A stretch of 64,000 bases of DNA from Rhipidocladum racemiflorum. Its lineage: Eukaryota > Streptophyta > Magnoliopsida > Poales > Poaceae. The stretch covers positions 30,524,874 through 30,588,873 of the forward strand of contig CM070580.1 of assembly GCA_036346355.1 (NCBI GenBank). Reading direction: 5' to 3'. Below the pieces are notes generated by a model. That model saw only the letters and a list, made by a program, of their open reading frames with translations. It had not been told where the DNA came from and searched no databases. Position numbers and translations under genes: made by a program. Position 1 is the stretch's first letter. Each line of letters starts with the position of its first letter. Positions 22,741 through 34,929 of the stretch are shown here, piece by piece.

Positions 22741-23411
22741 GCTTTTGAGTAAACATTGTAAATAAGAATGGTAATTTGGGAATTATTGAACACTTCATTC
22801 GTTTAATAAGCAATGAGGTTTTTGAGATATTGACTGTTTGTATTATCTTATTTTTTTCTATCTTCATGAAATTTTGGTAATGCCTATAAGTTTGAATCAG
22901 CATACCTTATTATTTTAACCTTCTAATCGCATATCTCCATAGCTCTAAAACCAGGGGAGAATGAAAATACAAACTATGTGACAAAATTAGAGTATATATG
23001 AAAAATCAACCTTCATACATTCTGAAATATTCATTCACATTTTGAAGTCTATAAATAAAGAGGCAAAATTAGTGAAAATTTTTATTTTGAAGTATGAAGC
23101 AGTTATCATGATAGCAGAAATGTGCTGTAGAGTCCTTTCTAGATACTCTTCATTGACACCATTTTATTCAAACACTTGTCTGTAGCTACCATTCTACCAA
23201 GATTGATGTCTAGAACTAAAGGGGCAAAATTAGTGTAAATTTTTATTTCAGTACCAAATGTTTATTTCCAGACCATTCTTATTTGTGTTCAAGAAGTCAT
23301 AGCCTATGGAGAAAAAGTGCACTTATACACAAGAAAAGGAACCGTTGAACAAATAATGACTAAATCACTAAGGCTGCCAAAAACAATGAAATATTTTAAG
23401 TTTAAGGAAGC

Positions 23412-24630
23412 AAGAGCTACCTCTTGTCCATGTACTTCTTCACAACTCCAGAACCTAGCGCAAGGCTTGTCTTAATTCATGGTTTAACCTGATTAACACC
23501 AACAAATGCTAAACTAAAGCAACCATGATTATCTAAAGTTTCAGAACATAGGCAGAGAAAAGACCACATTCAATATTAGATTTCATTGAGAATAATAGAA
23601 AAACTGAAATAATTTTGACTCTGAAAATAGCCAATCAATCTTAATAGGAATACATTGCACATAAGCAAAAAAATTAACCAACAGAGATGGAGCTCCTCTT
23701 TTGTTTTGAAATAGCATATCAATATTGACACAAAATGAGCAAAGACATTTAATTAAGTCTAAGCAGACATCAAGTTGGAGACAAAATCAAGGGCTAAAGC
23801 TCAAGGCCTAATTTACAAACCTTTTTGGCAACCAAAGAAGCTCCCATCATTACATTAGGATTTGATGTGTTAGTGCAACTGGTGATAGCCGCAATTACAA
23901 CATCACCATGCTTGATCTTAGCCGGTGTCCCATGGAACGAAAACTCAGCAACTTTACCCTGTGATTCTTTGGGGACAACAAAACCTTGCAAAGATTATTC
24001 TAGTGAGCATATAAAAAAGAAAAGAGGAAATAGAGTACAGGAAAATATTTAGGTATAAACTGATCGGATATGTATTCTGTGCAATGCTAGAAATATAGAA
24101 CTCCAGTCATTTCTTTAACATGATATTTCCCTAATGTGTCCAAGAATGAGTAACTTAAATGAGAGTTCCGCCAATGTCATCTGATATCAATAAATAAACA
24201 ACAAAATGGTGGCACATAACACAACAAAGCACAGTTTGAGAGTGATGTTGTGATCTATAACCCTTACCTTGAACCCTACATCACTGTCTAAGCAAGAAAG
24301 CCAATCTGACTTCATGTTCTTCAATGCCACTCGATCATGAGGCATGTTGAGTATATCATTTTAGTTTAGTGCTGAATGAGGCTATAAACACATGCCAAGC
24401 ATATGAATTATCCAAGTACATTACTGTTTTGGTCCAGACAGACATGGTTCTACCTCTTCCAAGTTAAGTTCCAGATAAGATGAATACATTCTTTCAGCTT
24501 CAACCTACAGTCTACAGACAAGGGGAAAGCATCAGTAACAAATGCATAACCCATTTTCAAATAAAAGATGAAATCATCTGGTTGTAGTCGACAAACATCT
24601 TATTGGCACGCAGGTAAGACTCTATCTTGG
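23412..24630 (-). pseudogene. Aconitate hydratase gene fragment (five exons)
   Basis: Minus-strand blocks match successive parts of plant aconitase in the correct order. They are 24628-24578 (YLRANKMFVDYN), about 24505-24427 (YSSYLELNLEEVEPCLSGPK), about 24345-24268 (PHDRVALKNMKSDWL, ending in donor AAG|GTAAGG), 23985-23796 (PKESQGKVAEF, then the iron-sulphur ligand motif AAITSCTNTSN) and 23487-23412 (IKTSLALGSGVV). Intact enzymes are about 900 residues and interconvert citrate and isocitrate. Only a central stretch is present. The Trp before IKTS is a TGA stop, and the acceptor before GFVVPKES reads GCAA instead of GCAG. Both N- and C-terminal exons are absent. It is a dead fragment, possibly transposon-captured. 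Confidence 0.85.
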
Positions 24631-25141
24631 CACGACGAGCTAGATCCAGAGGTCGGTGCCATGGAGCTAGATCCAGATCGAGCACGATGAGCAAAGGTCG
24701 GTGTAGGATCGAATGACGTTAATCAGAGGGGGATGAATGATTGAGCTGGTGCTAAAATAAATTTTTAGTGATTCTTTAAACCTCCTAAACAAAATATAAA
24801 ATATTGCTTCAGTTTAACGCAAAAACAGATTAACAGATGTTCATTAAATCATGAATTCCCGGAGATCCAACCATCCAATTGATGTGAAATTTTTACTGTA
24901 TAAACTAGATTCAATTTAGAAACTAACCCAACAAGAATCGATTCAATTAGATCTACGGATCAAAAGTTATAAGCTTTGCAAGTTGACTGTTTCAATAAAA
25001 CCGAAAATAGATTAAACCCTAATTTCGTAATTAAACAAAATCTATAAGGAATTAACCAATCAAACTTTTTAGATCACTAACTCGATGCCCTAGGAAGGTT
25101 TGGAATAGATCAAATCAAAATTATCATGATTACCCTTGTTG
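24631..25141. other. Spacer, nothing recognised
   Basis: AT-rich sequence between the aconitase fragment and a short hairpin. A repeated CTAGATCCAGA motif near 24640-24680 is the only visible pattern. Confidence 0.35.
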
Positions 25142-25168
25142 CTACAGTAAATCACTATTTACTGTAGC
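25142..25168. repeat. Short perfect hairpin
   Basis: GCTACAGTAAAT and ATTTACTGTAGC are separated by three to four bases, giving a perfect 12-bp stem. Short palindromes of this kind are common in grass repeats. No function can be read from it. Confidence 0.5.
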
Positions 25169-25297
25169 GCTTCTACAGATCGGATGCTGGGTAGATCCGG
25201 TGCTGTAACGCTGGTTTGCTTGGATGTATTGATTTCATGCACACAACGCAATGTTGATGAACTAGATGATCAGCACCGTACCAAGTGCATGGAGCCG

Positions 25298-25816
25298 GGC
25301 TGTTTGGTTGCCTTCTCTCGCGAGTCTAGCCCGTTCAACTCAGCCTGGCTGATGGGATACGAGATGCACAGATGCAGAGGCGGTGTTTGGTTGAGTATTT
25401 AGTAGGTACGTATTTTGAAATTTAAATATTTTAAAATTTATATAGCAAGTGTGATCTAGTTTTGTTCAAAAAAATATCAGGAACCCATTTTTGAAATCGG
25501 TTCGGTAATCGGAGATGTTAATCAAAAGATATAAACAAAAAAGTGAAAAAAAGAAACTTACATACCCACGTGGCACCCCATGCATGGCTTGATATTATGG
25601 CTGACAGTGGTCCCTTGCGCAGAACACGAGGCTGCCATGCGCTGCATCCAGAGATACGCTCATTTTCTACGTATCTCCAGAGCCAGGCTGCATGGAGAAT
25701 CTTGCATCCAGAGAGCCAGGCTCAAAACTAGATACAGGCAACCAAACACAAGAAAAAAGCAAGATTCTGCATCCGTGGATGCAAATCTCTGTGCATGCAG
25801 GCAACCAAACAGCCCC
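25298..25816. mobile_element. MITE-like inverted repeat, possibly two nested
   Basis: GGGCTGTTTGGTTGCC at the left pairs with GGCAACCAAACAGCCC at the right end (25800-25816). A second pair (GTGTTTGGTTGA near 25384, CAACCAAACAC near 25739) lies inside it. GCCAGGCT/GCATCCAGAG words recur between them. No matching target duplication was found, so the superfamily is open. Confidence 0.5.
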
Positions 25817-26585
25817 AAAGCAACGCCACCAGGCGAGTCCGCCCTTGCAGTACACGTACGTACTTAGCAGCGCCTCCCGATACGTCCTCACCGCCTTCTT
25901 CTTGCGCCATCGGATGTTGCTATTTTTATTTTTCCCGTACACACGACTTACTGACAAAATTGATTTTTATTTTTTTTGTCTAGTCTAGTTACAGTACTCC
26001 AAACAAAAGAGTACAAACCCTAATCCACGCACACCAATAAACAGGGGACACCTTCCTCTATTTATAAGAAAACCCTAGAGGAGTTCGCATGCATGTCCAC
26101 TTGACCCAACATGGCTCAATACATGCAAACGACCCCAAACGATTACAACTGCACGCGTACGGCCCACCTGCCGCACTCACGTGACTCACTAGCCTTCACG
26201 TGCACTGTTCTCTAGTCCGAACATCCCGCATGACATCCTCAACCACTAAGACATCGGTTCCTCCCTGAACCTAGTCCCGAACCTCAAATCCTCCATAAAC
26301 CTAGTTCCGGTCCCGTCACTGACTACGTTCGACCTTAAGCAACACCTGCACATGAACAAACATAAAACCGTGTACGAGTACAAGTCCACGACTTGACTCA
26401 AGATCAATCCATGCAACCACTCACACGAGCGCATTGCATCAAGTAAAATAACAATTACCATGCTATCACAAGCATATCAAATAATTATCTGAAATAGCAC
26501 ATGCACATGCACCACACATGCCATGATCATCAGCACTTTGCAATACCAAATTCATCATTAAGCCAATTTTTTATCATATGATTTC
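25817..26585. other. Spacer, possible decayed LTR sequence
   Basis: The part from 26030 to 26470 has a TTTATAAGAAAACCCTAG leader-like motif and C-rich minus-strand text resembling a retrotransposon LTR. No termini or coding motif could be fixed. Confidence 0.25.
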
Positions 26586-26589
26586 ACAG

Positions 26590-27140
26590 TCGGTGCCGAG
26601 GGATGGAGCGAGCTAAGGGTGGCGGACTCGGGGCTCGGCACCAAGGGATGGAGCGAGCGGAGGGCGCTGGGAGGCGGACAGGCGCCGGGCGCGCGGACGG
26701 GCGGAGGGCGCTGGGACTCGAGGGTGGAGGTCGAAGACCAGGTTGTGGTGGTGGAACTCGGGGAGGATGGCGACGACGGGATGGCAGCAGACTCGGAGAG
26801 GATGGCGACCGACTCGGGGAGGATGGCAGCGATGGGAGGATGGCGGCCGAAGGGCTCTGCGCTCGAGGCCTCGGGGGAGACGGGGACTCGGGGAGATTGG
26901 AGACCAGAGTGGAGACGCTAGGGTTAGGGACCAGAGTACCGAACTTTTATGGTGCCTGCTTTTCGGATATCTGATCTCAATTGACTGGATATATCATAAA
27001 AGATTAAAAAAATCCCGATCCGACGGATAGTGTTCTCCCGAATCCGAATCCGAAAAAAGTATCTGAAACCGATACCGAATCCGAAAAATATCTAAAAAAA
27101 TTATCCGAATCCAATCTAAACACATATGGTCGGTCGATCG
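26590..27140. repeat. GC-rich tandem block joined to a hAT-type end
   Basis: At 26590-26930 degenerate repeats of GGATGGAGCGAGCGGAGGG, GGGAGGATGGCG and GACTCGGGG form an internally repetitive G-rich block. At 26960-27120 the text changes to ATCCGAATCC/CGGATATC-rich DNA like hAT subterminal regions elsewhere in the window. It may be the right side of the element beginning near 22515. Confidence 0.35.
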
Positions 27141-28138
27141 GAAATTATCTGACATCGGTCTACACGAAGTAAAAACAGTAGACCACGAAGTTGCAGACCT
27201 ATCTGACATTGGTCTAACACATGTTTGGCTATCAAAGTTGAACTAATATTACGGGGGAAATCAGTAGATCACGATAATATTTGGAAGAGAGTGAGATGCG
27301 ATAATTAGTGTTTCTTTATCTTTTTTTTTTTTTTTGGTCAGGGATGGAAACCCCACGGCTTATTTGTTTTTATGTTTACCAATGGCCTGGTCAACATCTA
27401 GAGTGGCTCAGTAAAAGTTACTATACAAACTATACAAACTGCTGAGGATCAATATTGAGATAATAGGGTGTGAACCGAGCTTTTTTTTTTGGAAGCCATA
27501 TTAGGCTCAAATTGAGTTTCCCCCAAATCAATTACGATCATTCGATTTCATTTCCTCGTGTTTTGGCTTCAAAGCTTTTTTTAAAAAAATGGTTCCAAAT
27601 GTTCTTATTAAAAAGACCTATATATCGCAAATATTATCTAAAAGATTTTCTAAACTAAGACCAAAATCTAGTCATGCAAATACACGATCCACCTTACTAG
27701 TTTCTAGGTACTTCACAGTAATCCCTAGCATCCCGTGAAGATTTGATAAATCTTGTAAGAGGAATTGTATACTACGAACAAAAACATATTTGTCCTACTT
27801 TTTGGGCGGAAAGAAGCCAATTTATTGATGTCAAGAAACGTGAAGGGTGATTAATCAACAATCAGCACACGCAAACACCGGATTTAATACTGGGTGCGGG
27901 CATACCAGTCGATTTGATCCTACAGTCGACAAGAAGAAATAATATATAATTCAATCAGTCGATAAGACGATAGTTCTTTCAATAGCGATCTGATCTAATC
28001 TAAACAGCTATTCAAGCCGATTACATTAAAAGTAACCGATAGATCTAAACAGCTTGATTGAGCTGATTAGATAGGATAAAGGCTGTTTTCCCGAAAAAGG
28101 TGATGTGCAACAAGATCGGAGAACAAACAAATCTGGAT
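27141..28138. other. Spacer, nothing certain
   Basis: AT-rich. GTCGA/CGATTTGATC words at 27890-28080 resemble retrotransposon leader sequence next to the LTR that follows, but no PBS or coding motif is clear. Confidence 0.3.
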
Positions 28139-28572
28139 TGTTGTACGCCGACGAAATTAATAATCGACGACGTGCAACCTTATTAATTAAGTAAATTACA
28201 GAGAAAAAATTACAAATCTATAATGCTACTCCTATTCGATGAAAAGTAGAAAGTAGAACGAGTTGGTTGGTTGATTGTGTGTGTCTCTATGTTGCCCATT
28301 GTTTCTTTTTATTGCGTCTAGACCGACCGTGTTTCCTTCGGACTCGTAAAACACTCTGTATTAGTTTTAATCTTCCCCAAATACTTTTCCTATGAAACTG
28401 ACATCACTTATATCCCGATCGGCTTTACTCCGATCTCACTCTGTTGTAACTTGTATCGGTTGTAATTTTTTCCAAAATAATATTTTCTTTGATCCAATAT
28501 TAATTTTAATCAAATAAACAAACAAAATTAATCATTGCTAAATCGGCTATGCACTAGATTTTAGTGTTAACA
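28139..28572 (-). mobile_element. LTR (probably Copia), incomplete element
   Basis: Read on the minus strand the 434-bp segment begins TGTTAACACTAAAATC and ends GGCGTACAACA, satisfying TG...CA. Immediately before it on that strand lies GGTGGGGGTTG, a plausible polypurine tract, so this would be a 3' LTR. No TSD matches (TGGAT/CAACC) and no internal region or second LTR is present, so the element is a fragment. Confidence 0.5.
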
Positions 28573-28900
28573 CAACCCCCACCGTACCTGGATCTTACAA
28601 AGTTACAACACCAGAAGTAAACACACCCAAAGCCTTCACCGAAATACTGTTCACATTGATACACCTCTCGAAATCATCCATATACAATCCAAACATGAAC
28701 TGCATGCTATCGAACGTACGTCATTTTTATCAACAGAATCCCATGCAATCCCCACAAAATTTGGGAAGAAAAGAGTCGCTGATCGAGCCATATAGCCGAC
28801 AATATATGCTCGATCGGTCACAAAGTATTATCCACACACGAACGTACAAGAATCCACTGGATTCCGTCGGCCAGCTCGACCAGGACCCATTGGTGGTCGG
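28573..28900. other. 3' flank of the NPH3-type gene
   Basis: Presumed 3' untranslated and downstream sequence of the minus-strand NPH3 gene, merging into LTR flank. No further feature was recognised. Confidence 0.4.
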
Positions 28901-31786
28901 TCAGGAGATGGAGTGCCGGCGGCGGCGCTGGAAGAGCACCTTGGCGTCGGCGGTGGCCTTGGCGCCGAGCTGCTGCAGCCCGGGCTCCGCGGCGGGGCGC
29001 ATCCGGAAGAGCGCGTTGAGCCGGCCGAGGCTGCGCGCGAAGCTCCGGAGCAGGCGGTTGGCCGGGTTGACGCGCACCAGCTCCCGCTTCATGGTCACGT
29101 GGTCCTTCTCCAGGTCCGTGAGCCGCATCCGCATGCGCGCCACCTCCAGCTTCAGCTCTCGGTTCTCCCGCCGCACCGACGCGTAGTTGTCCCGCGGCGA
29201 CATGGCGCCGCTCCCGACCCCGCTCCCGGACCGCATGTTGCTGCCCTGCGCCGTCGCCGCGGCCGCGGCGGCGCACCCGAAGAAGAGCGCCGCGTCGTGC
29301 CCGACGCCGACGCCGCCGCCCCCGGACTGGATCGCGCTCCGCAGGCGGAGCTGCTCGAAGTAGAGCACCTGCACCGCCATTTGCACCGGCAGCCGCTCAT
29401 TCTGCGCCGCGTGGCTGCACGCGTCCGGCGTCAGCCGCTGGCAGTCGATCGCCTTGCACAGCCGGTACCTCTCCGCCTCCTTGATGTTGGGGTGCACCTG
29501 CACGTTTCAGTTCGACATGAGCGCGCGCATCGTTGGACAAGAGGTTTAAAGCGCGGGAAATGCAGACAAGTGCGTGCCTTGAGGAAGATGTCGACAGCGC
29601 GGTAGAGGCCGTCGGTGACGAGGCGGGCGTGGTCGGGGAGGAGCTCGGCGAGGGAGATGAACTTGGAGGGGAGGAGGTTTGAGTCGAGGGCGATCTCGGC
29701 GAGGTAGCTGTCCAGGAGCTTGGAGGCCTTCACCAGGAAGCTCTGCTTCGGGGACCGCGGGCTGTCGTAATCGAACCCGCACCCGCCACCGTCCTCGTCG
29801 TTGTCGTCGTCGAGGTTGAGGAACACCGAGAGGATCCTCGCCACCACGTCCGTGTCGTACAACGTATGGTTCTGCCCAGCCGCCGCCGCCACCGCTGCCG
29901 GTGAGGTCACGCCGGACCCGGCGGCTATCAGGATGTCTTCCAGGATGGCCTGGTCAAGCTGCATGCCGATCCGCTTCTCGAGGTCTGTCTTGCATATGTT
30001 GGACGCGGACACCGCCATGGCCGTCTTGAGGAGCCCCGAGAGGAAAGCCATCGGCACGGGGCTCTTCTTGGACTGCGCCGGGAGCAGCCCGACGATGGCC
30101 TCGACGACGGCGCGCTGTTTCTTGACGGCGTCCGTGTCCGCGACGCCGCCGCATTTGGCCGAGGCCTGCACGTCCCTGGCCATGAGCCCGTGGAACGAGT
30201 TCTGGGCGTAGTTGATGAGGATCCGGGTCACCGTCTCCTGCTTGAGGCCCTTGGACTTGACGGCGGAGAGCAGCCGCTGGAAGAAGTCAAGGCCGAGGCC
30301 GGCGACTGACTTGCCCCACCAGTCCCCCGACGAGTCGAGTTCGATGACCACCGCCGGCTTGAGCTGCGCGCTCTGGTCCAGCTTGGACAGCCCGGACGTG
30401 AGCTGCTCCTTGCACACGTTGTTGGCGATGCTGGCGATGAGCTGTCCGACGAGGTTGACGTCCTCGGCGGCGGGGAGCAGCGCCTCGCAGCTGCGGAGCA
30501 CGGCGACGGAGCTGGCGATGCTGGGGAGCACGGCGTCTCGGAGGAAGGCCTCGGTGCGGAGCTCGAGGTTCTTGTCGGAGAAGTCCTCCGTCATCTGCAG
30601 GTAGTGCGCGGCGCAGCGCAGCATGGCGACGTTGGCGATCGTGACGTCGACGTGGACGCCGTAGCAGAACTTGGCGGCTAGCTCGAACGCCGACGCGCCC
30701 CCCGGCGTGCCGTGGAGGCTGAGGCGCGCGAGCTTGGCGTCCTTGGCCTCCGCGATGAGCCGCCGGATCTTGCCGCTCCGGGATACCAGCGGGAACTGCG
30801 CGAGCAGCTATGCCTTTGGCATTAGCACTTCGTTTTCGCTTCGCATTTGAAGCCTTTATTTGCAGTTTCAGATATGATGAGTTCTCTCACCTTGTGGAGG
30901 GCGAAGCTGGACGTGCCGACTTCGACGGCGAGGTCGCTCGAGACGTCGGTCGGAGGCCTACAAGATGAAGAATTTTTTGTTTGGGATCATCAGATTGCTT
31001 TGAAAATGTTGAATTCAATCAAGAGATACTTGGTGAAGAATAACTGAATCAGGTTAGTTGTGACCGGGACAAGTGGAAATTTAACCATCTAAGAGGATAC
31101 CATGACTTCGAAGGGAATACCATGCATTTCTGATGGTTGAAATTCCCTAGTACAGGATAATTTCTTTGCAACTGATTTGCAGCCATTCTTAGTGCACATA
31201 GTTTCAGATTGCTTTAAAATTCCATAATACCGATCATCCAAGTGCACGCTACGTGTTCTCCTGTCCCTTGGTGACATGTCAACAAATGTAAATGGGATTT
31301 GATAAACTTCATCCGGATGTTTTTATTGCTGAAATCACCCAAATCTAAGACCATCGGATCATTGTTGAGATTCGGGAGTATCGATTACATCCGATCATAT
31401 GATTTGATCTAACAGCCCGGTGATATCCGGGTGAGGTATCCAACGGTCTAAAATTTGGATATTAGCTAAAACAAAAACATCCGGATGAATATGTAATTTG
31501 TGTACTATCAGAATTTACACTCCACATGCTCTTGAATCATAATATTCATCACAAGCTGACAAGAACATTCGAAAGAGTAAAGCTAGCAATAATTCCCAGA
31601 AATAACTTTCCAAGATGCTCAGAGTAGAACAACAACAGGAATTTAAATCTGAAGATAGGAGTGAAGCTAGACAGCGAGAGCAGAATTTAATCACCATTCG
31701 TTGGCGTGCCGGCTGCTCAGGCTCGTCCGGAACGTCCTCTTCCCGGAGATGCTCTGCTTCAGCTCCGTCACCGTCGCCACGCCCAT
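28901..31786 (-). CDS. BTB/POZ-NPH3 family protein (four exons)
   Basis: Exons on the minus strand are 31786-31695, 30957-30891, 30807-29578 and 29497-28901. They join in frame to 661 codons plus stop, the usual length for the family. The start is MGVATVTELKQSISGKRTFR. A BTB/POZ domain spans about residues 35-150 (DLAVEVGTSSFALHK, then PLVSRSGKIRRL, FELAAKFCYG). The NPH3 domain runs from about 215 (DWWGKSVAGLGLDFFQR) to the conserved HPNIKEAERYRLCKAIDC and HAAQNERLP blocks near 464-500. A basic, coiled-coil-like tail with an ENRELKLEVARMRMRL heptad pattern follows near 570-600. Family members are plasma-membrane-associated adaptors, often CUL3-linked, in blue-light or auxin-related signalling; the exact role here is unknown. 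Introns 1 and 2 are GT-AG, while intron 3 (29577-29498) begins with GC. The start resembles the At1g03010-type subgroup. The gene appears intact and is the best-preserved host gene here. Confidence 0.93.
31308..31489. mobile_element. Small MITE in intron 1 of the NPH3 gene
   Basis: A 182-bp segment bounded by inverted repeats TTCATCCGGATGTTTTT and AAAAACATCCGGATGAA. A second, one-sided copy of the end lies upstream of the gene at about 32172 (TTTCATCCGGATGTTTTTTT). No clear TSD was found, so the superfamily is not assigned. Confidence 0.65.
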
Positions 31787-33244
31787 CTCTCGCTCTCCCC
31801 AACAACAAACAACGAAGTAACAGCAAGTGCAAGCGCTGAAAACGAATGTACTACAGATGCCTTATCTCAGCTGTGTGTCTGTGCTCTGAACTTCTGGTTC
31901 GGTGTGCTGTGTCGCGCACTTCGGCGTCAAGGACACTGCATGAGGTGAGGCCTTGCAGTGGGGAGGACAGACTCAGAGAGTGAGTCAGTGAGGTGAGGTG
32001 AGCTCTTTTAAGGCTAAAAGTGGCGAGTGTGTGGTGTGGGAGTGCGTGTAGAAAAGCTAGCAGTACTAGCTGTGAGGGACTGTATCTGATGGGAAGTTAA
32101 AAAGCTCTTGCTACTACCAGCACCAGACCAATAGATCATAGATGGCAGTTTGGTGATAGGGTTCTGCCAAGTTTCATCCGGATGTTTTTTTTAGCAATCA
32201 TCATCCAAATTCTGGACTATTGGATTTGCTTTCATGCACACCCCCCTGAATTCGAGGTAGGTTGATCCTACGGATGTGTGTTTTGATCGTACACTCCATG
32301 ATGGGGCTTTGATGATGATGATGATGGCAGAGACTGCAAAGCCATTTTGGCTGGGATGAGTCATGAGTTACAGTGTGAGAAAAGAAGGGGGGCAGTGAGC
32401 ATCATATAGGCTTTTTTCCTTGAGATGTTATCATGCATGTAGGCTTTTTTTTCCCCCTTGAGATGTTATCATGCATATAGGCTTTACATTTGGTTCTTTC
32501 TCCTAATGACCACTCTCATGATGCAGGGCGGAAATTCTGGGAGGAAGATGGGAGAGTTGTAATCATTGTGGTTCACGCTATTGTGTTTGAGATAAGAATT
32601 TAGAAGCCATGTCTGTCTTACAGCAGGGGAATACATATGGTTTAGTCTTAGGCCCTGTTTAGCAACTTGTAACCGAGCTGTTTCTACTAGAATTCGGAAG
32701 AAACCCAGCTAAACGGGCTCGGAACGATTCTCCTTGAAACGTTTCGATGCTTGGACAATGCATTTCAGTTAAGATGGCATTTTTGTTTCTGAACAAGAGT
32801 GTTTTCCATGCTTGGACAATGCATTTCAGTTAAGATGGTATTTTCCCTACGGGCCTAGTAAAAAATTTGCAGAATGCTTTTCCCCCTGAATGATGAAACG
32901 CAGTGCTGTTCCTTAGGCTCCATGCTTACTAACCTCATGTGTTAGTGATTAACCTATGATGCACACGATGGCACCAGATTTTGAAATGGTTGAAGCTAAC
33001 TTTGATCTGCTATGCCCATCAGATCGCTGGCCTCTGGATCATCTCCCGATTTGAAGTGTTTGTGGGGATCCCTATGCAAATAACCTTTTAGCTATTAAAA
33101 TTGTATGAGCAGACTGTGGGTAGTGCTTTCTGTTATTCCTTTGATAAAAAAAAAGAGATGGTCTGGCTGAATTGGTGCCTTGCGAGGTGCAAATCATTTG
33201 TGGCAGCGACTCTGTGCCATGTGGAACGAGCACTTCGTGTTGGG
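31787..33244 (-). promoter_or_regulatory. NPH3 gene 5' leader and upstream region
   Basis: The leader is C/T- and CAA-rich near the ATG. CTTTTAAGG near 32008 (CCTTAAAAG on the minus strand) is a weak TATA candidate. Two short local duplications are visible: TTGAGATGTTATCATGCAT (near 32420 and 32459) and GCTTGGACAATGCATTTCAG (near 32748 and 32811). No other gene was recognised. Confidence 0.35.
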
Positions 33245-33254
33245 CTTGTAAATA

Positions 33255-33577
33255 GGCAAAATATCCGGTGCAATTAAAGTTTTCGTGCAACCCTACTAAA
33301 AAAATTTTCAAAAAATTCTGAAAAAAATCATGGATGTACATCTCAACTTACCCCATCTACATATAAAATTTCATGATCAAATACGTACTATGCTAGAAGT
33401 TACAATTTATTTTTTTTGTAACTTCTAGCATAGTACGTATTTGATCATGAAATTTTATATGTAGATGGGGTAAATTGAGATGTACATCCATGATTTTGTT
33501 CAGAATTTTTTGAAACTTTTTTTAGTAGGATTGCACGGTGGTCACACGAAAACTTTAATTGCACCAAATATATTGCC
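33255..33577. mobile_element. Long-hairpin Mutator-type MITE, TSD TTGTAAATA
   Basis: Inverted repeat over almost the full 323 bp. Ends are GGCAAAATATCCGGTGCA and its counterpart GGCAATATATTTGGTGCA. A central stem of about 78 bp differs at one position and has a loop of roughly ten bases near 33410. It is flanked by TTGTAAATA (33246-33254 and 33578-33586, extendable to 10 bp as CTTGTAAATA), the 9-10 bp TSD size expected for Mutator-like elements. No coding. Confidence 0.88.
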
Positions 33578-33589
33578 TTGTAAATATGC

Positions 33590-34925
33590 CCCAAGTAAAT
33601 GTAAATAAATCCAAGACATGAAAGATGGCAGTGTACATTTGGACCTCCTGTCCTTTTGTTGCCTTAGTTACCTTGTATTTAATGGCATGATCAGTGTTAC
33701 AAGAAGAGGGGTCCCAGATCTCCAACCTATATTGGCATGGGCACTTTGGTTTACCTCGATGCCATTATCTGTTTTTTTACCAAGGTTTACTTGTTGGCAA
33801 ATATGTGTTCAGATGACAACACTCTTCTATCATGAACAAATATCACATTTAACCAAATGTGGAAACTACACAAGAAGAAGAACAACAACAGAAAATGCAA
33901 GCAAAGCACTCTGAAAAAGGCTACATAAAAGATTCGATGGAACACAAAAGAACCAAAGGAATGGTCCATGCAGAAAATGACGACGTTCATTTTCTTTCAA
34001 AAAAGAAGGCAGATGATCAATTTCCATTACCGTCACAAGGAATCTTGACTCCACGTTGACAGGTAGCCAATTACATTAATGAAGGAAAAGAATACTATTT
34101 AAGAGGCGATTGATATCTTAGTCTTTTTTATTAGACAAGGTTGATATCTTAGTTGCTGTAGGCAATTATTCGCTGGATTCCCATGGACCAGCAATGGCGT
34201 TTATAAGAAAGAATTGAAAACTCCATGATGGTTCATGAGTGAGCTCTGGGTTTAAATAAGGGAAAGTAGGGATCAAAAGGGGGGTTTAAGGCAAAAGAGA
34301 AGCAAAGGCAGGCTTAGTTAAACAAAAGGAGATTAGGTGTTCTTTGACAGCTAAACTGCCTGGAAAGCTTAGCATGCCAGCATTGGCTCAGCCTGCGGGC
34401 CATGCATCTAAATGTGCCAGTCTTTGTAGGTTCTCACCAATGACCAACCAGTTATTCAACTACCTAATGCATGCCTACCGGCGATTCCATTTCACAGTGT
34501 GTAACTGTTGGGCTACCATGGGCTACACTAGCGTAATATAAAATATTCTACCGTGTAAATGAGAAAGTCATAAAAATAAGAGATTATAGATCATTATTAA
34601 TAGACGTGCAGTTATGTGGAAAAAAAAGTTGGAGCAGCCCATCCCACGCCACATGCGTTGATGTAGCAGAAGTATTTGATCGTCAAACATCCTTGGCCAC
34701 CGATCGTCTCCTCCAGTAGCTTTTATTGTTCCTCATCCTCGATCAATGCAACAGCAACCACAACAACACCTCTAAAATATCCACACGTCCAGTGATGAAA
34801 CGTCATATATTGGTGTGCTAACACCATCATGCATGGCAAGGCCTTCGGTGGGTGGAGGCTAGGGTTTTGGTGGGTGGTGCGACATACTCGCAAAAGCCCC
34901 ATGCCTCCTCTTACAAAGAGCCCCC
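33590..34925. other. Spacer, nothing recognised
   Basis: Contains short frames but no family motif. A leader-like TTTAAATAAGGGAAAG near 34250 could be a decayed promoter. No element ends were found. Confidence 0.35.
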
Positions 34926-34929
34926 TTAG

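Noticed and set aside
28818..29605. Long frames antisense to or out of frame with the NPH3 gene
   Set aside because: Shadows of GC-rich coding exons; the minus-strand NPH3 frame has family motifs and splice sites.
33859..34059. Charged 66-codon frame (possible small peptide gene)
   Set aside because: Starts at GTG without an in-frame upstream ATG, has no recognised motif, promoter or splice structure.
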